64,000 nucleotides of DNA, from positions 1-64,000 of the forward strand of contig NZ_JACWMS010000002.1 of the NCBI RefSeq assembly GCF_014673215.1, given 5' to 3'. Below are positions 1-9,550 of the stretch, one piece after another (the stretch's first letter is position 1; each line of letters starts with the position of its first letter). A program made the position numbers and the translations under genes. The notes beneath the pieces were generated by a model, which did no database searches, was not told where the DNA came from, and saw nothing but the letters and a program-made list of their open reading frames with translations. Source of the DNA: Gordonia hankookensis. Lineage in GTDB: Bacteria > Actinomycetota > Actinomycetes > Mycobacteriales > Mycobacteriaceae.

Positions 1-137
1 GCTACGGCTACTCGAAAGAATTCGAGATCGAACGACTGATGCGCGAAGCCCCCTTCCTCCTCATCGGCGAAGGCACAAGCGAAATCCAGAAACAAATCAT
101 CAGCAAAGGACTACTCCGCGACTACCGCGAGAAGTAA
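1..137 (+). CDS. Acyl-CoA dehydrogenase, C-terminal fragment (cut by window edge)
   Basis: Only the last 44 codons are present, in the frame starting at base 3 and ending with TAA at 135-137. The tail has the acyl-CoA dehydrogenase C-terminal signature IGEGTSEIQ, where the Glu after Ile-Gly occupies the position of the MCAD-type catalytic base. It is followed 12 bp later by a second acyl-CoA dehydrogenase, so the two probably share a transcript and could act on related acyl-CoA substrates. The fragment is too short to assign chain length or pathway. Confidence 0.85.
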   Translation, partial: YGYSKEFEIERLMREAPFLLIGEGTSEIQKQIISKGLLRDYREK

Positions 138-149
138 AGGGGAGAACAC

Positions 150-1307
150 ATGCAACGCAGCATCTTCACCGACGACCACGAGGCCTTTCGCAAGACCATC
201 CGCGACTTCATCGCCAAGGAAGTGGTACCCGAGTACCACGAATGGGAGAAGCAGGGCCACCCACCTCGGGAGTTCTACAACCGGCTCGGCGATCTCGGTG
301 TACTCGGGATCGAAGCACCCGAGGAATACGGCGGTGGCGGCGTCGCGGACTTCACCTATTCGATGGTGATCGCCGAGGAGACCTCGGCAGCGGGAGTCAC
401 CTTCGGCAGCTACTCCGTGCACAGCAACCTCATCCTGCCGTACCTGATGGAGCACGCCACCAACGATCAGAAGCAGCGCTGGATCCCCGGATTCTGCTCC
501 GGCGACATCATGTTCGCCATCGCGATGACCGAGCCGGGCACCGGATCGGATCTGGCGAACATCTCGACCACCGCGAGACTGTCCGAGGACGGCAGCCACT
601 ACATCCTCGACGGCGCCAAGACGTTCATCACCGGCGGGGCGCTCGCCGACCGGGTCCTGGTGGTGTGCCGGACGTCGCCGTTCGACACCGAGAACCGCCG
701 CGCCGGGCTGTCGATCCTGGTGGTCGACACCGCGTCGGAAGGCTTCACGGTCGGCCGCAAACTCGAGAAGATCGGACTGAAGGCCTCCGACACCGCCGAA
801 CTGTCGTTCAGCTCGGTGAAGGTGCCCGTGGAGGACCGTCTCGGCGAGGAGGGCGCCGGGTTCTCCTACCTGACGCACAATCTCGCGCAGGAGCGGCTCA
901 CCATCGCCATCGGCGCCTCGGCGACCGCGGCCGCCGCCGTGCAACACGCGCTCGACTACACCAAGGAACGTGACGTCTTCGGTCGCCCGGTGGCGTCGTT
1001 CCAGAACACAAAATTCGTGCTCGCGGAATGCTCGGCCGAGGTCGAGGCGATCCGACATCTGGTCGACCGCGCCCTCGAACTGCACAACGCGGGCGAACTC
1101 TCCGTGCCGGATGCGGCGCGGGCCAAGCTGTTCGCCACCGAGACGGCCGGACGCGTCATCGACAAATGCCTGCAGTTACACGGCGGATACGGCTACATCG
1201 TCGAATACCCGATCGCCCGGCTGTATGCCGACACCCGGGTCTCGCGCATCTATGGCGGCACCAATGAGGTGATGAAGACGATCATCGCGAAAGACCTCGG
1301 CCTCTGA
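150..1307 (+). CDS. Acyl-CoA dehydrogenase (FAD-dependent)
   Basis: 385 aa, full length for the family. It oxidises an acyl-CoA to the trans-2-enoyl-CoA with FAD and passes electrons to ETF. The flavin/substrate signature MTEPGTGSDL is at residues 126-135. The usual C-terminal catalytic Glu is replaced (IYGGTNE near residue 370), while E248 in AQERL sits where isovaleryl-CoA and long-chain acyl-CoA dehydrogenases keep their base. A branched-chain or long-chain substrate is therefore more likely than an MCAD-type one (inference). The start ATG is preceded by AAAGGGGAG. It lies 12 bp after the upstream dehydrogenase and 17 bp before nadE. Confidence 0.9.
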   Translation: MQRSIFTDDHEAFRKTIRDFIAKEVVPEYHEWEKQGHPPREFYNRLGDLGVLGIEAPEEYGGGGVADFTYSMVIAEETSAAGVTFGSYSVHSNLILPYLMEHATNDQKQRWIPGFCSGDIMFAIAMTEPGTGSDLANISTTARLSEDGSHYILDGAKTFITGGALADRVLVVCRTSPFDTENRRAGLSILVVDTASEGFTVGRKLEKIGLKASDTAELSFSSVKVPVEDRLGEEGAGFSYLTHNLAQERLTIAIGASATAAAAVQHALDYTKERDVFGRPVASFQNTKFVLAECSAEVEAIRHLVDRALELHNAGELSVPDAARAKLFATETAGRVIDKCLQLHGGYGYIVEYPIARLYADTRVSRIYGGTNEVMKTIIAKDLGL

Positions 1308-1312
1308 CCCAT

Positions 1313-1324
1313 TAGGCTCGGGGT

Positions 1325-1325
<1 letters not shown>
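1313..1325 (+). promoter_or_regulatory. Leaderless -10 box of nadE
   Basis: TAGGCT at 1313-1318 lies six bases before the GTG start at 1325. This matches the TANNNT box plus 6-7 nt of leaderless actinobacterial transcripts. It means nadE can be transcribed independently of the acyl-CoA dehydrogenases. Confidence 0.55.
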
Positions 1326-3340
<2,015 letters not shown>

Positions 3341-3366
3341 GCCGACCGCACCGCCGGTGACGCAGA

Positions 3367-4767
3367 TCAGTCGCACCGCTCGAGCAACTGCTTGAGCTGC
3401 TCGTCGAAGGCCTGAGCGATCGCCTGGACATCAGGGGCCTGATCGGTGCACGCGAGGATGCCGACATTGAGATGGCCGTCGGCGGAGAAGACGGTGATGT
3501 TCAATCCGAGCCCGTGGAAGATCGGCCCGAGGGGATAAACCCCCGTCACCCGCGATCCCAGGAAGTACAGGGGGAAGTCGGGGCCGGCGACATTGGAGAC
3601 GACGACGTTGAACACCGGCGGATGAGACAGCGAGAGTCCGCGATCACCGTAGAGCTTCATGACGTTCGACATGGTGGTCCCCGGGGCGAACTGTGCCCAC
3701 GCCCGAAGGATGTTGGCATCGATGTCGGCGTGATGCTCTTTCGACTTGCGCGCCATCTCCGAGGCCTGCTCGACCCTCTCGACCGGGTCCTCGAGATTCG
3801 ACGGCAACAGCGTGAACATCCCGGTGACCTTGTTGGTGCCACCGGTCACCAGTGAGCTCTCGTCGGCTCCGTGCACCGACACCGGCACCATGGCGACAAG
3901 CGGCTGCTCCGGGAGTTCGTCGTGCTGTTCGAGATAAGTGCGCATCGCACCGCCGGTGATGGCGAGCACGACGTCGTTGATCTTCACGCCGAAACGGTTC
4001 TTGACCCGTTTGACGTCATCGAGGGAGAGCTGGGTGACCGCGAGTGACCGGTGCGGCGTGATCGGCGCGTTGAAGCGGGTGCGCGGAGCCTGGAACGGAG
4101 CGGGCATCGCCGTCTTCGATCGGGTGCGGCGGAACCATTCGATCGGCACGCCGACGGTCTCCGGTAGAAGCTTGGCCATCGCGATCGGCCGCTGGACGAA
4201 ATAGTTGACCGCCCCGGTCAGCGCCATCGTCGTCCGTGACGACCCGCCCGCGGTCTGCTGCATCTTGTCCGCGTCGAGATCCGGCGCCTCCGGTGTCATG
4301 GTGCAGAGTTCGGCGAGCAGGTCCGCACCGGTCACCCCGTCCACGCCTGCATGATGCATCCGCAGCATCGCGGCGACCTTGCCCTGTGCGAGACCCTCGA
4401 TGATCCAGAGCTCCCACAACGGTTTGCCGCGATCGAGGGTCTGGCCTGCGAGGTGGGCACACAGCTCGGCCACCTGCTCCTCACCGCCGGGGGCGGGCAC
4501 CGCGACACGATGGACGTGACGTTCGATGTCGAAGTCCGCGTCCTCGATCCAGACCGGGTGGTCGATGTTCAACAGCGAATTGTCCAGTTTGCGACGGAAA
4601 TTGGGCATCGCGCCGATACGCCGCTCGAGTTCGTCACGCAGCTTGACGAAACTGTATCCACCCGGCATCGTGCTCGGATCGATCTCGATGAGACCGATGA
4701 CGTGCATGAGCTGCGACCTCGTCTCCAGATAGAGAAACGACGCATCGAGACCGCTGAGACGTTGCAT
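3367..4767 (-). CDS. Wax ester synthase / diacylglycerol acyltransferase (WS/DGAT)
   Basis: 466 aa from the chosen ATG at 4767, which has AAGGGGTGA upstream; the frame stays open to 4872, but those 35 residues do not resemble the family. The catalytic HHxxxDG motif is HHAGVDG at residues 138-144, with PLW at 116-118. The family esterifies acyl-CoA to diacylglycerol or long alcohols and makes storage lipid at the membrane-cytosol interface. It is divergent from gadB with a 146-bp gap and converges on nadE. Substrate preference (triacylglycerol or wax) cannot be read from the sequence. Confidence 0.92.
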   Translation of the reverse strand: MQRLSGLDASFLYLETRSQLMHVIGLIEIDPSTMPGGYSFVKLRDELERRIGAMPNFRRKLDNSLLNIDHPVWIEDADFDIERHVHRVAVPAPGGEEQVAELCAHLAGQTLDRGKPLWELWIIEGLAQGKVAAMLRMHHAGVDGVTGADLLAELCTMTPEAPDLDADKMQQTAGGSSRTTMALTGAVNYFVQRPIAMAKLLPETVGVPIEWFRRTRSKTAMPAPFQAPRTRFNAPITPHRSLAVTQLSLDDVKRVKNRFGVKINDVVLAITGGAMRTYLEQHDELPEQPLVAMVPVSVHGADESSLVTGGTNKVTGMFTLLPSNLEDPVERVEQASEMARKSKEHHADIDANILRAWAQFAPGTTMSNVMKLYGDRGLSLSHPPVFNVVVSNVAGPDFPLYFLGSRVTGVYPLGPIFHGLGLNITVFSADGHLNVGILACTDQAPDVQAIAQAFDEQLKQLLERCD

Positions 4768-4901
4768 GGACCCATCACCCCTTGCGCTACCGACGTCACT
4801 GCCGACCTCGTCACCCATCATCATGCGCGCCCAGGCGAACAGCCCGCGCGCGCATGCACAATCATGCCCCAAGGATGAGTCGGCCAGGCATCGATTCGGC
4901 G

Positions 4902-4914
4902 TACGTTGAGCCGA
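4902..4914 (+). promoter_or_regulatory. Leaderless -10 box of gadB
   Basis: TACGTT at 4902-4907 is six bases before ATG 4914. It fixes the gadB start and argues against the upstream in-frame ATGs at 4782, 4854 and 4875. Confidence 0.55.
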
Positions 4915-6317
4915 TGGAACATCACCTGAAAGTCGATCGCAATGACGTCGCCGACCTTCCGGTCTCGGCGAACCCGCTGTTCACGCGCCGTGGCGAGGCC
5001 ACCGAGTTCCCCCGCTTCACGCTTCCCGAGACCGAATCGTTGCCGGAGACCGCCTATCAGATCGTCCACGACGAGGCCATGCTCGACGGCAACGCGCGCC
5101 AGAACCTGGCCACCTTCGTGGGAACCTGGATGGACGATCACGCCAATCGGCTGTACCTCGAGTCGGCCGACAAGAACATGATCGACAAAGATGAGTATCC
5201 GCAGACAGCTGCTATCGAAACCCGTTGTTGGACAATGCTTGCCAACCTCTGGAATGCGCCGGACGCGACCAAGGCGATCGGCACGTCGACCATCGGCTCG
5301 TCGGAGGCGGCGATGCTCGGCGGGATGGCACTCAAACGCCGCTGGGCCGAACGCCGCAAGGCCGAGGGCAAACCCGTCGGCACCCCGAACCTGATCATGT
5401 CGTCGGCGGTCCAGGTGTGCTGGGAGAAGTTCTGCAACTACTTCGAGATCGAACCGCGGTACGTGCCGATCTCCGAGGAGCATCCCGTCCTCGACGGGCA
5501 CGACCTCGCGTCCTACGTCGACGAGAACACCATCGGTGTCGTACCGATCATGGGCGTCACCTACACAGGCGCCTACGAACCGGTCACCAAGATCGCTGCC
5601 GCCCTCGACGAGATCCAGGCGAATACCGGCCTCGACATCCCCATCCATGTGGATGCGGCCTCCGGCGGGGCGATCGCCCCGTTCCTGCAGCCCGATCTGG
5701 AATGGGACTTCCGCGTCGACCGGGTCGCGTCGATCAACATGTCCGGCCACAAGTACGGCTTGGTCTACCCCGGCATCGGCTGGGTGGTCTGGCGGGACGC
5801 GTCGTTGCTCCCCGAGAGCCTGGTGTTCCGGGTGAGCTACCTCGGCGGCGACATGCCCACCTTCGCCATCAACTTCTCGCGGCCGGGCGCCCAGGTGCTG
5901 CTGCAGTACTACCAGTTCCTCCGGCTCGGCTTCGAGGGCTACCGCGCCGTCCAGCAGAACTGCCAGGACGTCGCGCTGTCCCTGTCGTCTCAGATCGGCG
6001 CGATGGACCAGTTCGTGCTGCGCAGCGACGGCAGCGACATCCCCGTGTTCGCCTGGCAGCTCGCTCCCGGACACTCCGAGAACTGGAATCTGCACCACCT
6101 GTCCACCCAGCTGCGCGAACGCGGGTGGCAGGTGCCCGCCTATCCCCTACCCGACGATCTCGCAGATCAGTGGGTGCAGCGGATCGTGGTGCGCAACGGC
6201 TTGTCGCACGACCTGGCAGATCTCTTGATGCGCGACCTGCGGAGTTCGGTGGAATACCTGGACAGCCTCGACACCCCGATGCCGACGCCGCACGCCACCC
6301 GCGGATTCCATCACTGA
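4914..6317 (+). CDS. gadB: Glutamate decarboxylase (PLP-dependent)
   Basis: 467 aa. It converts L-glutamate to GABA and CO2, consuming a cytosolic proton. The PLP Schiff-base lysine is K280 in SGHKYG and the pyridine-N-binding Asp is D247 in HVDAASGG; the long conserved stretch around NMIDKDEYP (88-96) is typical of GadB. The start at 4914 is supported by a leaderless -10 box and by the expected N-terminal length. No glutamate/GABA antiporter is adjacent, so a role in acid resistance is not shown here; GABA-shunt use is equally possible. Confidence 0.93.
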   Translation: MEHHLKVDRNDVADLPVSANPLFTRRGEATEFPRFTLPETESLPETAYQIVHDEAMLDGNARQNLATFVGTWMDDHANRLYLESADKNMIDKDEYPQTAAIETRCWTMLANLWNAPDATKAIGTSTIGSSEAAMLGGMALKRRWAERRKAEGKPVGTPNLIMSSAVQVCWEKFCNYFEIEPRYVPISEEHPVLDGHDLASYVDENTIGVVPIMGVTYTGAYEPVTKIAAALDEIQANTGLDIPIHVDAASGGAIAPFLQPDLEWDFRVDRVASINMSGHKYGLVYPGIGWVVWRDASLLPESLVFRVSYLGGDMPTFAINFSRPGAQVLLQYYQFLRLGFEGYRAVQQNCQDVALSLSSQIGAMDQFVLRSDGSDIPVFAWQLAPGHSENWNLHHLSTQLRERGWQVPAYPLPDDLADQWVQRIVVRNGLSHDLADLLMRDLRSSVEYLDSLDTPMPTPHATRGFHH

Positions 6318-6330
6318 TCGGCATTTTTTC

Positions 6331-6344
6331 TAGAACAAGTTCTA
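6331..6344. promoter_or_regulatory. KstR-type operator
   Basis: TAGAACAAGTTCTA fits the published KstR consensus TnnAACnnGTTnnA at every fixed position, and sits in the longer palindrome CTAGAAC-AA-GTTCTAG (6330-6345). It ends 16 bp before the ATG of the SnoaL-like gene at 6361. KstR is the TetR repressor of upper cholesterol catabolism in mycolic-acid actinobacteria. Binding is inferred from sequence only. Confidence 0.7.
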
Positions 6345-6360
6345 GTACGCTCATGCCTCG

Positions 6361-6873
6361 ATGAGCACATTCACGCATTCCGAACTCGACGAGGCCTTCG
6401 GCCGCTTCCAGCGAACTGTCGCCGAGATCGCCGTCACCCGCGACTGGGACCGCTTCGCCGAGCTGTTCACCGAGGACGCCGACTACGTCGAGCACGCCCT
6501 TGGCACGATGTCCGGCCGCGAGGAGATCAGGGCCTGGATCTGGAAGACGATGACCGCCTTCCCCGGCAGCCACATGACCGGATATCCCTCGCTCTGGCAT
6601 GTGGTCGACGCGCCGACGGGCCGGGTGATCTGCGAGGTCGACAACCCGATGCGCGATCCAGGTGATGGAACGCTGATCACCGCGACCAACATCACCATCC
6701 TGACCTATGCCGGCAACGGGCTGTGGAGTCGGGAAGAAGACGTCTACAACCCGATGGAGTTCGGGCAGGCGGCGATGAGATGGTGCGAGAAATCGGCCGA
6801 ACTGGGTACCCTTGACGACGACGCGGCCCGGTGGATGGAGACCATCGGGGTGATGTTCGCTCGGCGTCGGTGA
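6361..6873 (+). CDS. SnoaL/NTF2-like fold protein, putative KstR regulon member
   Basis: 170 aa with an NTF2-like cone fold: an N-terminal helix, the acidic stretch typical of SnoaL-like proteins (RFAELFTEDADYVEH, about 35-49), then a beta-rich C-terminal half. Such proteins include steroid delta-isomerases, polyketide cyclases, limonene-epoxide hydrolases and non-catalytic binders, so the reaction is not determined. The perfect KstR-type box directly upstream suggests a role in sterol or steroid metabolism. It is a single gene between gadB and desA1, 43 bp after gadB. Confidence 0.75.
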   Translation: MSTFTHSELDEAFGRFQRTVAEIAVTRDWDRFAELFTEDADYVEHALGTMSGREEIRAWIWKTMTAFPGSHMTGYPSLWHVVDAPTGRVICEVDNPMRDPGDGTLITATNITILTYAGNGLWSREEDVYNPMEFGQAAMRWCEKSAELGTLDDDAARWMETIGVMFARRR

Positions 6874-7197
6874 CGCCGAGGCCTCGGGGGGATTCGCGGA
6901 ACGGCACGTGGGACCTGCGAATCGGCTGTGAATCCGCGTCACGCAGGGGGAAGACGTGCCCCGATCGGCGATGATCGATCGGCACGTGAGAGCCGTCGTC
7001 GGTGACAATCGCCGATCGTGACCGACGACACGTGAGAGGAACGTAACGGCGTACGCCCATGGTTACGATTCCGTAAGTACGGACTTGGGTCGGGTCGGCA
7101 GGTGTCGTACCCTGAACCACTGACCACCATGTCAGTCCCGCGCCGAGCTCACCACTGACAGGCATGACATACGGACCACCACCGTTCGGAGGAAAGA
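6874..7197. other. Intergenic region with stacked inverted repeats upstream of desA1
   Basis: No gene is seen in these 324 bp. Inverted repeats occur at 6961-6982 (CCGATCG/CGATCGG) and 6995-7029 (GTCGTCGGT/ACCGACGAC). The latter is flanked by the direct repeat CACGTGAGAG at 6983-6992 and 7029-7038. TTACG-N4-CGTAA lies at 7063-7076 and overlaps CCGTA-AG-TACGG at 7071-7082, just before the desA1 -35 box. Confidence 0.6.
7085..7113 (+). promoter_or_regulatory. Predicted sigma-A-type promoter of desA1
   Basis: TTGGGT (7085-7090) and TACCCT (7108-7113) are separated by 17 bp. They predict a leader of about 75-80 nt before desA1. Inverted repeats abut the -35 box and could be a repressor or activator site. 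Confidence 0.5.
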
Positions 7198-8190
7198 ATG
7201 GCACGCGAGCTGACCCAGCTTGAACTGCTCAAGGAGCTGGCACCGGTTGCCGAGGACAACGTCAACCGGCACCTCAAGATCGCCAAGAACTGGAACCCGC
7301 ACGACTACGTGCCCTGGGACGAGGGCAAGAACTTCGCAGCGCTCGGCGGGGTCGACTACGACCCCGAGCAGTCGCAGCTCGACGAGGTCGCCAAGGCCGC
7401 GATGATCACCAACCTCCTCACCGAGGACAACCTGCCGTCCTATCACCGCGTCATCGCCGACAACTTCTCGATGGATTCGGCGTGGGGCCACTGGGTTGGA
7501 CGCTGGACCGCCGAGGAGAACCGGCACGGCATCGTCATGCGCGACTACCTGGTGGTGACCCGTGGTGTCGATCCCGTCGCCCTCGAAGAGGCGCGGATGA
7601 TCCACATGACCAACGGCTACGATCCGATGCTGGCGGCCGCCGGACGCACCGAGGAGCTCGAGGAATACGCCGACGAGCTGGGCATCCTGCACTCGGTCGC
7701 CTACGTGACCTTCCAGGAACTCGCGACCCGCGTGAGCCACCGCAACACCGGCAAGGCCTGCAACGACCCGATCGCCGACAAGATGCTGCAGCGCATCGCC
7801 GCCGACGAGAACCTGCACATGATCTTCTACCGCAACATCTGCGGTGCGGGCATGGACATCTCACCCGACCAGACGCTGCGCGCGGTCACCGACATCGTCA
7901 CCAACTTCCAGATGCCCGGCGCCGGTATGCCGAACTTCCGTCGCCACGGCGTCCTGATGGCCAAGCACGGCATCTACGACCTGCGTCAGCACCTCGAAGA
8001 GGTCATCATGCCGGTCCTGCGGAAGTGGAAGGTCTTCGAGCGCGAGGACTTCACCTCCGAGGGCGAGAAGACCCGTGAGGAGCTCGCGGCCTTCCTCGAG
8101 CAGCTGGAGAAGGACACCATCCGCTTCGAGGAGATGCGCGACCGTTCGCTCGCCCGCGAGGCCAAGAAGCGGGAGCAGCAGGCATCCTGA
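7198..8190 (+). CDS. desA1: Acyl-ACP desaturase (DesA1-type, diiron)
   Basis: 330 aa soluble ferritin-like desaturase. The two diiron motifs are EENRH (106-110) and DENLH (203-207), with further ligand candidates E76 and E174. In mycobacteria DesA1 introduces the double bond into acyl-ACP precursors used for mycolic acids; the same role is inferred here. The start is clear, with GGAGGAAAG eight bases upstream. The dus frame begins near or inside its stop codon region, so the two genes are likely co-transcribed. Confidence 0.92.
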   Translation: MARELTQLELLKELAPVAEDNVNRHLKIAKNWNPHDYVPWDEGKNFAALGGVDYDPEQSQLDEVAKAAMITNLLTEDNLPSYHRVIADNFSMDSAWGHWVGRWTAEENRHGIVMRDYLVVTRGVDPVALEEARMIHMTNGYDPMLAAAGRTEELEEYADELGILHSVAYVTFQELATRVSHRNTGKACNDPIADKMLQRIAADENLHMIFYRNICGAGMDISPDQTLRAVTDIVTNFQMPGAGMPNFRRHGVLMAKHGIYDLRQHLEEVIMPVLRKWKVFEREDFTSEGEKTREELAAFLEQLEKDTIRFEEMRDRSLAREAKKREQQAS

Positions 8191-8258
8191 GCACCGTCAC
8201 GACCTCGGCCGCGCCGGCGCCCTCGATCTCCGAGGGCGCCGGTTCGGCGTCGGCTGCC

Positions 8259-9392
8259 TTGCGCATCGGGTCGATCGAGCTGGCGAGCCCGGTGGTTCTC
8301 GCCCCGATGGCCGGCGTCACCAACGTCGCATTCCGCACCCTGTGCCGCGAACTCGAACTCGCGCGCACCGGCACGGTGTCGGGGCTCTACGTGTGCGAGA
8401 TGGTCACCGCCCGGGCGCTGGTGGAACGTCATCCCGTGACGATGCACATGACGACCTTCGGACCGGACGAGTCGCCGCGGTCGATCCAGCTGTACACCGT
8501 GGACCCCGAGAACACCTACGCGGCTGCCAAGATGATCGTCGACGAGAACCTCGCCGACCACATCGACATGAACTTCGGCTGCCCGGTCCCCAAGGTCACC
8601 CGCAAGGGCGGCGGGTCGGCAATTCCCTACAAGCGCAACCTGTTCCGGCGGATCGTCGCAGCGGCGGTGCGTGCCACCGAGGGCACATCCGTGCCGGTGA
8701 CGGTGAAGTTCCGGATCGGTATCGACGACGAACACCACACGCACCTCGACGCCGGGCGCATCGCCGCCGCCGAAGGCGCCCAGGCCGTCGCCCTGCACGC
8801 GCGCACCGCGTCGCAACGCTATTCGGGCACCGCGGACTGGGATGAGATCGCCCGGCTCAAGGAACACGTGACCGAGGTTCCGGTACTCGGCAACGGTGAC
8901 ATCTTCGAACCCGTCGACGCCGTCGAGATGATGCGGCATACCGGCTGCGACGGCGTGGTGATCGGTCGCGGCTGCCTCGGACGGCCGTGGCTGTTCGCCG
9001 AACTCGCCGCCGAATTGAACGGATTCACGGCTCCAGCCGCCCCGAATCTCGGCGAAGTGTCGCAGATCATCGTCCGGCACGGTGAATTGCTCGCCGCACA
9101 CCACGGCGAGGGCAAGGGTATGCGCGAGATCCGCAAGCACGTCGCCTGGTATCTGCGCGGGTTCCCGGCAGGCTCCGATCTCCGCAACCGGCTGGCGCTG
9201 GTGAACACCCTCGACGAACTGCGCGAACTCGTCGGCACGCTGCCCGCCGACGCCGAATTCCCGGCGGACGGACATGGGCCTCGCGGTCGGCAGGGATCGC
9301 CCGCCAAGGTGGCGCTACCCGACGGCTGGCTCGACGACCCGGACGAGGACATCGTTCCCGATGGCGCCGAGATCATGCATTCGGGCGGCTGA
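8259..9392 (+). CDS. dus: tRNA-dihydrouridine synthase (Dus family)
   Basis: 377 aa from TTG 8259. FMN enzyme that reduces uridines in the tRNA D-loop with NAD(P)H. APMAGVTN is at residues 15-22 and the catalytic Cys is C108 in NFGCPVPK; GNGDI and GRGCLGRPW follow in the FMN-binding half. The start is uncertain: the frame is open back through CTG 8187, which overlaps the desA1 stop, and no ATG or GTG with a good ribosome site is visible. The family normally begins close to the RIGSIELASP segment, which favours 8259. Confidence 0.88.
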   Translation: MRIGSIELASPVVLAPMAGVTNVAFRTLCRELELARTGTVSGLYVCEMVTARALVERHPVTMHMTTFGPDESPRSIQLYTVDPENTYAAAKMIVDENLADHIDMNFGCPVPKVTRKGGGSAIPYKRNLFRRIVAAAVRATEGTSVPVTVKFRIGIDDEHHTHLDAGRIAAAEGAQAVALHARTASQRYSGTADWDEIARLKEHVTEVPVLGNGDIFEPVDAVEMMRHTGCDGVVIGRGCLGRPWLFAELAAELNGFTAPAAPNLGEVSQIIVRHGELLAAHHGEGKGMREIRKHVAWYLRGFPAGSDLRNRLALVNTLDELRELVGTLPADAEFPADGHGPRGRQGSPAKVALPDGWLDDPDEDIVPDGAEIMHSGG

Positions 9393-9550
9393 ACACGGAA
9401 ATGCAACCCGCCACGCGGTAGCTGAGACAAGTTCTCAGGTGCAATCAGTAATATGACTCGAGGTCTCGCATGGGCGGGGCCATGCCATGGTGCGCCATAC
9501 CAGCCCAACGGCGGTCGCACTGGAAGGTCGGGGTTCAAGGGGAATGTCAG

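Noticed and set aside
4782..4913. Upstream in-frame extension of gadB
   Set aside because: The extra 44 codons are Arg/His-rich and lie over the promoter and the start of the divergent gene; the -10 box at 4902 supports 4914.
9423..9437. TGAGA-N5-TCTCA upstream of the LCP gene as a second KstR-type box
   Set aside because: Only part of the TnnAACnnGTTnnA consensus is met (GAC and a wrong final base), so a KstR site is not supported.
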